DNA of 64,000 nt from Haliclona indistincta (GCA_964017065.1 OZ024785.1:11921086-11985085), one strand, 5' to 3'. Positions 30,366-40,940 are shown, counted from the stretch's first letter. Notes: generated by a model not told the origin, from the sequence alone. Program-made: numbers and translations.

Positions 30366-31365
30366 ATGTCTGAGTTAACTCCTCTTAAACGCAAAAGATC
30401 TGTTCGTCGCTCCATTACTCACCTCAACACCAAGCTCAAAGACTTCAAAAGTTAGACAGACCGCACCTCCTTGGAACTCATAAAGGGCCTGGCTTCCAAA
30501 CTAAAGTCTCTGGACGAAGATTATCGTAAACTGCACTATGAAATTGCGAAACTCATAGATGAAGGTGATGCTACTGCACTAGCCAAAGAACAAGAAAACC
30601 TCGATACACATGATGAAGTAGAATTGTTAACTGTCCGAATTCGACAGTACGTGATTGCGAATGACACTGATAGCGACTCTCGAGCCACCCACACGCGCAA
30701 GCTCCCACGACTGGTTCGAACTGTTACACCCATCCAAACTGCAATCGATGCTACGCTGACTTCTACCGACATCTGTGTTCTTCATCTAGACGAAGAGCAA
30801 CTTCATGATGTCACCAGTGAGGTAGGACGTATCTACAAAGGCTTTGTTGCCATGTAGTTAAGTGAATCCGGCACCCCATTCACTACGCAAGCCAACCTGG
30901 AGAAGGAGTGTTTGACTGCTCGTTGAAAATCAAAAAACTACTGTCAACGAACGCATCAACCACCCCAACCCCTGCTACCTCTCCAATTGATTTCAAGGGA
31001 GTCAAGCTACCAAAACTGGACGTCCCCACATTTGACGGGTAAGTTGTCAACTGGCGCTTTTTTGGGAACAATTTGAAGTGTCTGTGAACAGCCAGACGGT
31101 CTTATCCGACTCTGACAAATTGGAAATCTGAAGCACACACTCGAAGATGGATCGGCAAAAAAGGTGATAGAAGGTCTGCCGCACACTGGCGACCACTACC
31201 AAGAAGCTATAGAACTTCTGAAGTCGCGTTACAATTGCCCAAGGTTGATTCATCAAACTCATGTGCAGAAGGTCCTTGAAGCTCCCTGTCACAGATATGG
31301 AACAGGCAAGGAGCTCAGAAGATTGTACGACGCTGTGCAACAGTACCTCAGAGCGCTCACAGCAA
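30366..31365 (+). pseudogene. BEL/Pao Gag (DUF1759-type), broken
   Basis: ATG at 30366 (MSELTPLKRKRSVRRS) opens a frame with a TAG at 30453-30455; the same frame continues with LASKLKSLDEDYRKLHYEIA to a stop at 30855-30857. After frame changes, VKLPKLDVPTFDG (about 31003-31040), LKHTLEDGSAKKVIEGL and HYQEAIELLKSRYNCPRLIH define the DUF1759 Gag domain. It is cut off at about 31365 (VQQYLRAL) by unrelated sequence; protease and RT are absent. Confidence 0.8.
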
Positions 31366-31540
31366 ACAGCATTATTAATTTTATCACACTTTCACATGCT
31401 GACCAGTATTATAGATCAGACTTTATTTCTCATTTCGTGTCAAAATCACAATGCATAATTAAAATGACAATTTGAGTTTATTGAGGAGCTGGGTGTGTGC
31501 CATGTACATATTTAGCAAGAGCATCTATTATTAAAACAGA

Positions 31541-31770
31541 TTGTATACTAAGAGATTGTTGAGATGTAGTAGCTCCGTCAGTGTATGCTCTACTGTAAGG
31601 CAACCAAGCATTTCTACTGTTGAACAACATTGGTTTCATTCTTTCATGAAAGTTGTTGAACACAGATTTGAAAATGTTTCAAGAGTTGCTGTTACTTCAA
31701 AACTAGATGAATTGTATGAAGAGGAAAAACAACAGTTGTTCACTCAAATCTCTTGTTCACGCCGTATAAG
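31541..31770 (+). CDS. Unknown frame before a large minisatellite
   Basis: Open frame with HWFHSFMKVVEHRFENVS and LDELYEEEKQQLFTQI, running into the CAGTTGGTCCTCAT repeats. It could be an exon of the zinc-knuckle gene that starts at 32514, since both are on the plus strand with repeats between. No family recognised. Confidence 0.3.
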
Positions 31771-32305
31771 CACCCCGGCAGTGGTCCTCATCTCCAGGCA
31801 GTTGGTCCTCATCTCCAGGCAGTTGGTCCTGATCCCCCGGCAGTTGGTCCTCATCCCCGGCAGTTGGTCCTCATCCCCAGGCAGTTGGTCCTCATCCCCA
31901 GGCAGTTGGTCCTCATCCCCAGGTAGCTGGTCCTCATCCCCAGGCAGTTGGTCCTCATCCCCCAGTAGTTGGTCCTTTCCTCGCGGCAGTTAATCCTCAT
32001 CCCCGGCAGTTAATCCTCATACCCGGCAGTTGACCTTCATCCCCGGCAGTTGGTCCTCATCAATCCCCGGCAGTTGGTCCTCAGCCCCAGGCAGTTGGTC
32101 CTCATCCTTCCCAGGCAGTTGGTCCTGGTCCTCGTCCTCATCCTCCCCCTGCAGTTGGTCCTCAGCCCCAGGCAGTTGGTCCTCATCCTTCCTCGGCAGT
32201 TGGTCCTCATCCTTCCCCGGCAGTTGGTCCTCATCCTTCCCCGGCAGTTGGTCCTGGTCCTCGTCCTCATCCTCCCCCTGCAGTTGGTCCTCATCACCCC
32301 CGGTA
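31771..32305. repeat. CAGTTGGTCCTCATCCCC minisatellite
   Basis: About 25 imperfect units of 18-30 bp. In one plus frame they encode AVGPHPQ-type repeats, in another PGSWSSS, and on the minus strand Arg-rich repeats. The first resembles the Pro/Gln-rich stretches at 28374 and 56240. Which frame is translated, if any, is unknown. Confidence 0.9.
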
Positions 32306-32513
32306 GTTGAAGAACAACAGAGAAGGTATAGTCATAAAGAGTTGGTTCTAGTTTCTTTGTGTGTATATATTGAATGAGTGTTTAGTTAGTCAAGACCATG
32401 CATTTTCAAAATTTAATGGTTTCATAATTTTCTTGCAACTTGGGTTTTCAATGTGAATGCTTCGGTGGTTGTAGTTTTCTGTGTATAAGAGATAAACTTT
32501 GCCACTTACAGGA

Positions 32514-33468
32514 AAGCATGGGTCAAAATTCAAAGAATTTCTCATTCATATGGCATCGATGACGATAAAGAAGATTACTTAGACCCTGCAGAGTTGAGAC
32601 AAAATATTGAAGAATATATGGACGCTCCCAGAAGCTCTCTACTTGTCTGTTCGTCTAATCTTCCTGAACTTCTTGACAGCGTCTCTGTGTCTATTGGTGG
32701 AAAGGGGTGTAAGAAGTGTGGTAGCAATACGCACCAAAGGAGCAGCCAAAAGGAGTGTCCCTATAATAAGAAGAACAGAACATTGGGAAACAGAGATGAC
32801 CAAGAACCAGCTAGCAGTATAAATCCAAAAGAGGCATGCAAGAAATGTGGAAGCACTACACATAGGCGTAGCAGCCACAGAGATTGTCCTTTCAACAAGC
32901 GATGTATTGCTCAAAGTCAGACAGAGAAACAAAACACTGATGAGGAGGTAGACCAGGAAACAGATGAAGACGTTTTGGATCATGATACAGATAAGTCAGA
33001 GGAAGAGAATGGAGAATGGTACCATGAAGATGAGTCAGAGGAAGAGAATGGAGAATGGCACCATGAAGATGAGTCAGAGGAAGACAATGAAGAATGGTAC
33101 GATGAAGATGAGTCAGAGGAAGAGAATAGAGAACAGAATGATCAAGATGAGTCAGAGGAAGAGGATGGAGAAAAGGACAATCAAGATGAGTCAAAGGAAG
33201 ACAATGGAGAATGGTACGATGAAGATGAGTCAGAGGAAGAGAATAGAGAACAGGACAATCCAGATGAGGAAGAGAATAGAGAACAGGACAATCCAGATGA
33301 GCCAGAGGATGTAAACAAGAAATGCCCTCACAGTACTGTACGTCAGCACAGAGTCGAAAACACGTGGTAGAGACAATGAAGGATGTCCGTGTCTGCTGCA
33401 AGAAATGTGGGAGTGTTTGTAGCAACCACAAAGATTGTCCTTTTAATAAAATGTACATGCATAAATAA
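32514..33468 (+). CDS. Zinc-knuckle protein with a long acidic repeat
   Basis: After a CTTACAG acceptor (32507-32513) an open frame encodes KAWVKIQRISHSYGIDDDKE, then two knuckles of the form CKKCGS-x-TH-x-RSS-x3-CP-x-NK (32708-32768 and 32840-32898), then about 140 residues of ESEEENGEWYHED-type acidic repeats to a stop at 33368-33370. A third knuckle (CKKCGSVCSNHKDCPFNK, one His spacing altered) lies in another frame at 33402-33458, so a frameshift or an intron separates it. The knuckles match those at the C-terminus of the Mutator-like transposase at 18788; shared ancestry is likely. Nucleic-acid binding is inferred. Confidence 0.6.
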
Positions 33469-33492
33469 AATTGGTTTGAAAAAAGTCAAAAA

Positions 33493-33808
33493 AGTGTTCC
33501 ATTATTCAAAGACTTGTTACAAAATGGAATATACACTTGTGGTACACAACGACGAGACAGAAAGTACTTACCTGTTGACATGAAGATTATATCAAAGAAC
33601 GGGCATGCAAATCGAGGTGACTAACAATTCTGTCAAGATGGCAATCTTGTTGAGACAGTTTGGCAAGACACCAAGCCAGTTTGCATGCTGCCAACTTTGT
33701 GGGATTCTGAAGATGCAACAACTGTAAGAAAAAAGAAAAATGGAGATACAATTGAAGTAAGGTGCCCAAATGTTGTGGATATATATAACAAGAACATGAG
33801 TGGTGTCG
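33493..33808 (+). pseudogene. piggyBac-like transposase, C-terminal fragment
   Basis: VPLFKDLLQNGIYTCGTQRR, then KYLPVDMKIISKNGHANRGD and, after a frame change near 33623, DGNLVETVWQDTKPVCMLPT, VRKKKNGDTIEVRCPNVV and DIYNKNMSG. This is the part of piggyBac-type (PGBD) transposases following the second catalytic Asp. It is a short isolated scrap; the 5' half of a similar protein is at 60687-61514. Confidence 0.75.
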
Positions 33809-33984
33809 CTTTGCAAGATTGCAGCGGTTTTGCAAGATTGCAGCGGGCTGCTTGATCAGTAGAAGCACTTTGCTAACAGTTTGACAAATGCTCAGGTGTT
33901 CCTGTTAAAACTCATTCACACTTCACCTTATAGCATCGGTATTACTCTCATAATTAAAGGCAATCCTCTATCATCTTGTAACAT

Positions 33985-34100
33985 GAAAAACACAATGGAA
34001 TGGATTCAGAAGAAAAAAATTGATTTTTTAAAGTTCTGAATACAATGATGAACAATTAGAAGACGATAGTGAACACCAACCATGGCGATGATACTGATGA
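33985..34100. repeat. Dispersed repeat, copy 1
   Basis: AACACAATGGAATGGATTCA, a poly-A run, TTGATTTTTTAAAGTTC and GAACAATTAGAAGACGATA recur in order at 60065-60180 with about 85-90 percent identity by eye. Probably part of the same transposon family as the nearby piggyBac scraps. Confidence 0.7.
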
Positions 34101-34120
34101 ATCTGATTAAGACCTATATT

Positions 34121-34273
34121 AAAGAAATAGAAAGATTTCTAACGATATCAAAATGATGTGTAGGGATGTGATGCAATGAAGAAGTCTGCCACTGGTCCAC
34201 AATGTAAACCAACAAGGCGGTAACACGGATGTAACATGATTGACTGGATAAGCATCCCTACATCAGTGGCTGC
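34121..34273 (+). mobile_element. Single arm of the palindromic MITE
   Basis: Matches one arm of 2187-2584 and 39805-40199 (AAAGATTTCTAACGATATCA, ACTGGTCCACAATGTAAACC, CCCTACATCAGTGGCTG) with a deletion of the central GGAATGG part. The mirror arm is absent. Confidence 0.8.
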
Positions 34274-34558
34274 AGTTTAGCCATATTGATTGATCGTGCT
34301 AAATACTGCTAACCTTTTTTATCAGAGCTCAGACTCACGTATGTGTGGTATGTAATATTGTTACCTGCCAGCCATAGCGTTATCTGTTGTGTTCGCTCCT
34401 AGTTTATCAAATAGATCTGCTTTTCTCTGACTGCTTGAAAATGTCTATGGCGCCTTTACTATACTTTTTGTACAAGTTGTAAGTTTGACTTGGTCATAAT
34501 GGTCATAGCGTAGTCTCAATAGTTTTGGCACAAGCAGGCACGTACAGGCACGAGTTCT

Positions 34559-35131
34559 TTGAACAACGATTGTGTGGTAGATCATGCGGAGGCAGGCACA
34601 AGTTCTTTGAGCAGCGATCGTGTGGTAGATCGTGTGGAGGCAGGCACAAGTATTTGTGCATCATCAATTACTACTTGTAATTTACAAATGCCCCCAGCTC
34701 TTCAATATTGGCCTTTGTATCAGCCCTCTTTTTTTCCTACACAAACCACTCCTACTTCTGCTGGTGCTACATGTGGCTATTCATTTCATTCTCAGGTCAT
34801 TTCTCCCTTTCCTTTTTCCTTAAAAATCCTTACTTCAAGAATCCAGATATGTCAAAGCTGTCGAATTCGTTTTCATCCCGAAAATGACCACCCCCATTAT
34901 AACTTGGTGATATGTAGAAAGGAATGTCGCCAATACAGGGGAAAGGATGGCCACATGAGAACACCTTCATCTCCCAGTAATTCTCATTATCACGTGAATT
35001 GGTCGTGCATTTGTGCGGCCGATTCTATGTTCACAGCAGATAAGCTGCTCGTTCCTACAGAAGTGCACAACTTGCTATTGCCGGAACACAAACAATTTCT
35101 GTTTACTATGCTGGGTCTACAAATAAACTGA
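34559..35131 (+). CDS. Conserved Cys/His-domain protein of unknown function, last exon
   Basis: Open frame to a TGA at 35129-35131 with no ATG at its start, so upstream exons are expected. It begins with a short imperfect 42-bp repeat (EAGTSSLSSDRVVDRVEAGT), then a Pro-rich linker (QMPPALQYWPLYQPSFFP), then a compact domain: IQICQSCRIRFHPENDHPHY, NLVICRKECRQYR, SNSHYHVNWSCICAAD, and LLLPEHKQFLFTMLGLQI. The CxxC...C...H-x-H...C-x-C spacing suggests a zinc-binding fold. I recall closely similar C-terminal domains in sponge and coral predicted proteins; no function is known to me. Confidence 0.55.
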   Translation: MNNDCVVDHAEAGTSSLSSDRVVDRVEAGTSICASSITTCNLQMPPALQYWPLYQPSFFPTQTTPTSAGATCGYSFHSQVISPFPFSLKILTSRIQICQSCRIRFHPENDHPHYNLVICRKECRQYRGKDGHMRTPSSPSNSHYHVNWSCICAADSMFTADKLLVPTEVHNLLLPEHKQFLFTMLGLQIN

Positions 35132-35556
35132 TCGTCAAAACCCTGGCAACAATATGTATCATAATTGTATCACAATCATAATTCGATATGTATCACAATG
35201 AAATTCAACAATAATGTATCACAATCGCAAAATTCAACATGTATCACAGTCAAATAATGTATAACAATCGCAAAATTGAACATGTATCACAGTCATAATT
35301 CTACACAATCATCTATGTGTTATTGACAATTCCACCTAGAAATCTTCAACTTGATAACTATCATGCATGTTCATTGCACATGCTAAAATGTTTTTCTATA
35401 ATAACCATTACAAAAATCATAGTGATCCATTATAATATATTATTATGTGTGAATAAATAATTTAACAGTAAAGTCTAGTATTACAGTAGAAACATGCAGT
35501 ACAGTGGATTCTGTGACAATCCCAGTTCATTCTTCTTGTTACTAACAGAGGTCACA

Positions 35557-35658
35557 ATGGCTAAGTGTCTCTGTTCACACTGCAATAAATTGCTGGGCAC
35601 TGATACAACACTGGCACTGATAGGTGATGGTACAGTGTGTGACAGTTGCCTGGATTAG
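35557..35658 (+). CDS. Possible 33-residue zinc-ribbon mini-protein
   Basis: ATG at 35557 opens a complete frame MAKCLCSHCNKLLGTD...GTVCDSCLD with two CxxC pairs about 20 residues apart, the layout of a zinc ribbon. It could be a first exon of a larger gene or chance. Confidence 0.3.
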   Translation: MAKCLCSHCNKLLGTDTTLALIGDGTVCDSCLD

Positions 35659-35918
35659 CTAGGTAGCTGTGAAACCTAAGGGAATATGGACGACATAGAT
35701 GCGACCATTTTAAGGTTTGACTTACTTTATAATTAGCATTACCTAGAAGTACAGACTCCATCAGTGCCAGGTGAGATCATCACTCTAAAACGATACGTCA
35801 CCACTGTAGTGTGAATATGACAATTTGACCACGCCTACTTGTAAGTGTACATGTAAACAAACAGAATTTCACTCTTTTGAACCATTCATCAGGGCGCTGT
35901 GGAGGTTAGACAGTAACC

Positions 35919-36125
35919 ATGGTGGTCACTGCAGTAAAAAGAGGTAATATACTATTAAACATCGTGCATACATTACTGCTGCTGTCCATTACAATTACAT
36001 CCATCCTGATCGCTAAGAACGAAGAGTTGGAACGCGAAGTCGAGGAGAAGGTAGCGCTATATAGAGAAGGCCCCGCGTCAGTCCCCGCTGACGATGTATT
36101 AATAATATTACTAGACGATTGCTAA
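35919..36125 (+). CDS. Small single-span membrane protein, hypothetical
   Basis: A 68-residue frame from ATG 35919: KR-containing start, a hydrophobic stretch (LLNIVHTLLLLSITITSILI, residues about 12-31), then an acidic helix (ELEREVEEKV). Looks like a signal-anchor peptide. No family recognised. Confidence 0.3.
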   Translation: MVVTAVKRGNILLNIVHTLLLLSITITSILIAKNEELEREVEEKVALYREGPASVPADDVLIILLDDC

Positions 36126-36377
36126 TGCAATGTGGGGCGAGCCTGAGCGAGTGTATATTTGAAATTTGAAATAAAATTATGCTGCCAGCCCTTCTTGGCT
36201 ATGTAATGTATCAGCTAATCATTAGTATAATTTTTAATTAAACGAATTAGCCCACGAGGAGTATGCAGTCATACTATAGTATAGATCTAGTTTCTAGTGT
36301 CTTTATGATTATCATGGTGAATAATAATTTTGATTTATCATAACGCACTATTCACAAGATTAAGGTACTACAGCTTG

Positions 36378-37132
36378 TTATTTATTGTACACTCCTGTGA
36401 ATGAAAATTTCTTTGATTGTATATCCATTCGTATTCGTTCACGTTCTTCTTCTTCAATTCTGACTCTGTGTTTGATGTCCATCTCAATTTCTCTATTTCT
36501 CCTTTCAGCGCTTTCTCTCTCTTTTTCATCATTTCTCCTTTTTCGTTCCTCTTGTTCAAAATAATAAACATCCTTTTTCAATCTCCTGATTTCTTCTTCA
36601 TTTTGTTTTAATGTCTCCTTCATCCTTCTATCTCTGTCTTGATAGAAATGAAGATTGCTCCTGAGATCACTACATTCCCTGTCTTGCTTTTCTAAGGTAG
36701 TTTTCAACCGTTTAATATATTGATTTGCCTCAACTAAATTTTGGTTGACTTCGCGCAGCCTCTTCTTTGCATTCATTCCATGATCTCTTTCCTTTCTAGT
36801 TATGTTTTTAAGTTTTTCTTCAATTGTTCCAAGTCCTTTTTTAGTCTTTCAACTTCAGATGGCCAGTCTCTGGCATCTTCAAAGATTTCTTCATCCTCTT
36901 CTTTCTTGGATTTTATAGAATCTATTTCCTTTTGTTGTTGCTCCAGCTTCTTTCTAAGTTCTTTCACCTCGGCGGTCCAGTCTCTGGCATCTTCATAGAC
37001 CTCTTCCATCATATCCAGTCTGTGGCGCGTCAGTTTTTGGAAGACACGTGCTGCTGTATGTGCGAGAATCGCTGCTGTAGCCCGGGTGCGAGGATCATAT
37101 ACGAGGATCACTGCTGTAGGTGCGAGGATCAC
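36378..37132 (-). CDS. Coiled-coil protein, minus strand, two frames
   Basis: On the minus strand the upstream frame (to 36800) encodes a duplicated unit, EVYEDARDWTAEVKELRKKL and EIFEDARDWPSEVERLKKDL, both heptad-like. The downstream frame (36776 to 36378) continues with LVEANQYIKRLKTTLEKQD, MKETLKQNEEEIRRLKKDV and a long Arg/Glu helix, ending FTGVYNK. The two frames differ by one base near 36805, so there is either a frameshift or a small intron. The upstream end runs into the GCGAGGATCACTG minisatellite, so the true start may be the MMEEVYED Met. Confidence 0.5.
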
Positions 37133-37240
37133 TGCTAGGTGCGAGGATCACTGCAGGTGCGAGGATCACTGCCGTATAGGTGTGAGGATCACTAGTGCTA
37201 GGTGCGAGGATCACAGCCGTAGGTGCGAGGATCACTCACC
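37085..37240. repeat. GGTGCGAGGATCACTGC minisatellite
   Basis: About eight degenerate units of 17-24 bp between the divergent coiled-coil gene (minus) and the RPA-like gene (plus), in a likely shared promoter region. Confidence 0.9.
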
Positions 37241-37295
37241 CTGGTGCTGGACTCTAAAAGCTCATTGAGATCCACGTGGCCGAATCGTTCACTTT

Positions 37296-38402
37296 ATGCT
37301 GTATCACGCCGTTGCTGTATCTGATGTGACTACTATGGCAAGCAATACTACTACGGACGTATCGGCTAACCTGCACATGACAGTGTCGGAGTTAAAGCCG
37401 ACGATCAATGCCACTGTCCACGGTGTGCTTGTCGGTATATCGCCAATGAAGGACAGCAAGCAGAAGCCAGACGTAAAGTACTTTGATGGAAGGATTTCAG
37501 ATGGCAATACCGATGCTAGAGTAGTATCATTCACCAGCGCAAAGGTGCCGCAATCATCGACACTGCATCACCAGTTCGTAAAAGCACACCAAGAAAAGAC
37601 CAGCATCGCTTTAACAGGCTGCACAATAAAACCGTGTAAATGGAACACGGAAGAGCTCGAGATTGTTACTAACTATAAGACCGAGATGCAGCCAAGCCCC
37701 AAAAGGTTTAAGATCAATCAAGATTCTTCGGAACCGACTGGAAATGGGATCACCCCGATTGCCGAGGCTTACAACGTGAGAGTAGGACAAACAGTAACGG
37801 TGAAAGGAAAGGTAGTGAAGATGATCGAAGCAGAGACGGTGTATTCTAAAGGAAAAGAGAAGATATTGAAGAAGCAAGAGATCATGATAGCAGAGAAAGA
37901 TAGCAGCATTAGAGGGGTACTTTGGGAGTCGCAAGTAGATGTTCTGACGCTGGAGAAGACGTACATCTTCAAAAATGCCCGCGTCCTCCAGTACAATGAT
38001 TCAAAATACCTGTCGTTTCCGGACAATTCATTTGAGCCCACTGATGATGTCGAAGTTCTAGATTTTGAAGAAGAGATGACGGAATTTTCAATGAGTCAAC
38101 CAACTATCGTTGTGGCAGAGATAGTCGAAGTCAATCGTGTGGAGAAATACATCTCGTGCCGCAACTGCTCATCTAAAGTGAACAAAAAGACTGAGCATAC
38201 CGGAGAGTGCAGCAAATGTAAATCTAGAATGAAGTTGTCCAGATGCCCTATGTCACTAACTGCACGTTTTGTGATCGAGAATGAAGGAGGCAGCACCATC
38301 CATCTGACAGCGTTCGGAGACATTGTTCAGGAGATGACTCAAGACATCGAAGGAGAGGACATGGAAGAAAAGCTGCTGAACACTCCAAAGTCCATAGTTT
38401 AG
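37296..38402 (+). CDS. Replication protein A large-subunit-like OB-fold protein
   Basis: A single-exon frame of 368 residues (ATG at 37296, or the second Met at 37335). First OB-like domain about residues 28-130 (NATVHGVLVGISPMKD ... GRISDGNTDARVVSF). Second OB domain about 158-250 (VRVGQTVTVKGKVVKMIEAE, SIRGVLWESQVDVL, YIFKNARVLQYNDSKYLSF). A C4 zinc ribbon about 288-320 (CRNCSS ... CSKCKS) is followed by RCPMSLTARFVI. The order OB-OB-zinc matches RPA1-like single-strand DNA-binding proteins. The frame stops at 38402, but VYDFPVDAKETFISNGMLYK continues in another frame to 38496, so the C-terminus may be shifted. Many animal mobile elements carry such proteins; host or element origin is open. 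Confidence 0.65.
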   Translation: MLYHAVAVSDVTTMASNTTTDVSANLHMTVSELKPTINATVHGVLVGISPMKDSKQKPDVKYFDGRISDGNTDARVVSFTSAKVPQSSTLHHQFVKAHQEKTSIALTGCTIKPCKWNTEELEIVTNYKTEMQPSPKRFKINQDSSEPTGNGITPIAEAYNVRVGQTVTVKGKVVKMIEAETVYSKGKEKILKKQEIMIAEKDSSIRGVLWESQVDVLTLEKTYIFKNARVLQYNDSKYLSFPDNSFEPTDDVEVLDFEEEMTEFSMSQPTIVVAEIVEVNRVEKYISCRNCSSKVNKKTEHTGECSKCKSRMKLSRCPMSLTARFVIENEGGSTIHLTAFGDIVQEMTQDIEGEDMEEKLLNTPKSIV

Positions 38403-38648
38403 CCAAATTGCAGTATACGATTTTCCTGTTGATGCCAAAGAAACCTTTATCAGCAACGGGATGTTGTACAAAATCATGATGGCACTACTGTATTAGCTCA
38501 ATGGAGCTGAGTCCTGGTAGCTCGACCATCAACACTTTAGACCTAACGACATTACAACAATACATTCAAATACATTTTTTTACAGGCAACACAGTTCAAG
38601 AAACGGTTAGATCATTATAAATTATTGTTTTTTTGGGGTGGTCAATGG

Positions 38649-38888
38649 TCATGGAGGGGTAGGTTCATCCCTCCGACAGAATTTGACATAGGAAATATTT
38701 TCATCTACCACGAGTTGCGTCTGGTAAGCTGTAATTTTGTTAGACAAATTATTGTTTTTTGTACAGAATGTCTCAGCAAATTGTGGTGGACTTGACAACT
38801 GGGGGCTAGCAATTGCTGTCACACCAATGCGCAGCCTCGGCACTGTCCTGGTTGCTACCGGGTCATGAAAGGGCAGCCTGGTCATCAC
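38649..38888 (-). CDS. Minus-strand frame, unknown
   Basis: A 79-codon frame (MTRLPFHDPVATRTVPRLRI ... VVDENISYVKFCRRDEPTPP). Composition looks protein-like and I have an impression of similar motifs in retroelement-linked proteins, but nothing certain. Confidence 0.25.
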   Translation of the reverse strand: MMTRLPFHDPVATRTVPRLRIGVTAIASPQLSSPPQFAETFCTKNNNLSNKITAYQTQLVVDENISYVKFCRRDEPTPP

Positions 38889-38996
38889 TTCCCCATTGAT
38901 GGGGCCATTCCGATGACTAGGCTGCCGACCCGGTACCCAGACACCAAGCTCACTCGCTCGATCGCCAAACTCTCTATTGAATCACTCGCTCAGATT

Positions 38997-39804
38997 ATTA
39001 GGGAGACACGGTAGTGTCTCCCTATGTAGGGATGAACGAGAAAACAAGATGGCGGCTACATACAATGTATTAGCGTTCAAACGCTGATATTTCGCCTGGT
39101 GATAAATTTTATACGTCCAAAGACACTTAGATCTGCTCTCTGGCGTTGCCCCATCTTACAGTAGCAAGGAGATTGCTCGAAATTGTTACTAAAGTGACGA
39201 ACCTGGAAACGGTGAAAATCGACTTTCGTCATCTTCGTTTTCTTATTCTTCTTTCTTCCACTCGCCTAGCGCCTTTACGCGAGCAGTGTCAAGACCAAAA
39301 CACCCACGAACAGTCGTGAAATTCTCCTGGCATGTGCCTTTTGAACTTACTTTTTAGCGAAACGACGATATACATTTGACGAGCTCACGATCACGAACAG
39401 TTGTCAGCTAGGTGATTGACGCCATTATTGTGATTACGTAATACGCACGTGACCAAACACACATGTAGAGTATCGCCATATGGAGAGCGCATATTGGCGT
39501 CTGGAGTCTTCGAAGAACAACTCACAGAGTAAGGTCGTGTAGTATCACCGTTCTGCTGCTTGCCAGATAGTATCACAGCCATACAGAAAATTCTAAACCA
39601 GAGTGGGCGGGGCTCGTATGCTGTGCATCCAGGCTGCAGCATGCATGAGCTAGTTTCACCATTTAGGAGCTACAAGTTAAAAAGCAATTATCAAGAAAAG
39701 CAAACCAAACCAATGATGGAAACAAAAAAGAGATACATTATCTTGCCGAATTCGAACTGCACCAAAAATTTGAAACTCACTGTAAAAGAAAAAAGGACAC
39801 AAAC
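38997..39804 (-). repeat. Composite repeat, copy B (inverted relative to copy A)
   Basis: Reverse-complement homologue of 2585-3420, from AGGGAGACACGGTAG at the left to the MITE edge at 39804. It starts with a 22-bp hairpin (GGGAGACAC / GTGTCTCCC). Sequence flanking the whole unit is also duplicated: AAACTCTCTATTGA-N-TCACTCGC occurs at 38967 and 40248. Confidence 0.8.
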
Positions 39805-40199
39805 AAGAAAATAAAAAGATTTCTAACGAAATCAAAAGGATGTAGGGATAAAGAAATCTGCTACTGGTCCACAATGTAAACCAACAAGGAGCAAGCATGG
39901 AATGGTAACACGATTGACTTGCTAACAGACCATAGATCCCTACATCAGTGGCTGACTACAGCAGTTCTGCTAGTTGCTATTGACTGACACCTGACATGCA
40001 TTGGTTAGCTTGTGACAAAATAATTATAGTATAGTCAAAATGTTATGTACAGCCACTGATGTAGGGATCTATGGTCTGTTAGCAAGTCAATCGTGTTACC
40101 ATTCCATGCTTGCTCCTTGTTGGTTTACATTGTGGACCAGTAGCAGATTTCTTTATCCCTACATCCTTTTGATTTCGTTAGAAATCTTTTTATTTTCTT
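39805..40199. mobile_element. Palindromic MITE, copy 2 (150-bp arms)
   Basis: Arms 39805-39954 and 40050-40199, mirror images around a 95-bp centre, same family as 2187-2584. The arms agree with each other better than with copy 1, suggesting arm-to-arm correction or a young copy. Confidence 0.92.
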
Positions 40200-40940
40200 G
40201 TCTATATTGCTATTGCCAAACTCTACAAACTCACTCGTTGAGATGATCAAACTCTCTATTGACTCACTCGCTCAGATTATCTATGTTGCCAAACTCTCCA
40301 AACTCTCCAAACTCTCTCTGTATTCTCTCTAATGTTCGTAGCTTGTTCGTTTTTTTTTGTTGTGTAGTAAATCATTTTCTTGAGCGGTTTGAGCTAATCA
40401 ATATTCATACGTCTTTATCAGCAAGAGCATAATGTTTTTGACAAAGCATTTCTATGTTACAGCATGGTATTGCAGAACTTGAGGAAAATCACAGAGGACT
40501 TGCCCAGTTCCAGTAATGGCTCCTAGGCAGCTTTCTACTATCCCATGGCAATTGTCATCATAATTATTGTTGCACTTGGATATCCGGGTCTGGCTAAGTT
40601 CACCCGTTTTAATTTCATGCCGGAAGCAGGCATAATCAAACAATGCGCGGGCTTTGGCGCGAAAGTTGTAAATAGTAAACACATAGTTTCAGCTGTCCTT
40701 TCGGCTTGTTGGTTCTCTTGAGTTCAGTGGGCTAGTTTGTTTGTGCGTCCGTTCTTGCTATCTCTGATCTGTCACAGCTACTTACATTCTCCTTTCTGTA
40801 ATAGCTAAATCTTAGTCTTGTAGCAAGACTGGCACCGTTATCACATTCCATGCAAACATTTCTTCACAATTTTTAAGTACAGAGATAGTTGGCAATGGAA
40901 TCAGCTACCAAAGTCATATCTAGAGGGACCATATGTTTCG

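Noticed and set aside
32037..32297. Arg-rich minus-strand frame and Ser/Trp-rich plus-strand frames
   Set aside because: All are alternative readings of one minisatellite; no start, splice or domain support.
31771..32305. CRISPR-like array
   Set aside because: Units touch each other without unique spacers, and the DNA is eukaryotic; it is a minisatellite.
32892..33458. 188-codon minus-strand frame
   Set aside because: Mirror of the acidic repeat in the zinc-knuckle gene on the plus strand.
36417..36611. Plus-strand Phe/Ser-rich frame
   Set aside because: Complement of the Glu/Arg-rich coiled coil on the minus strand.
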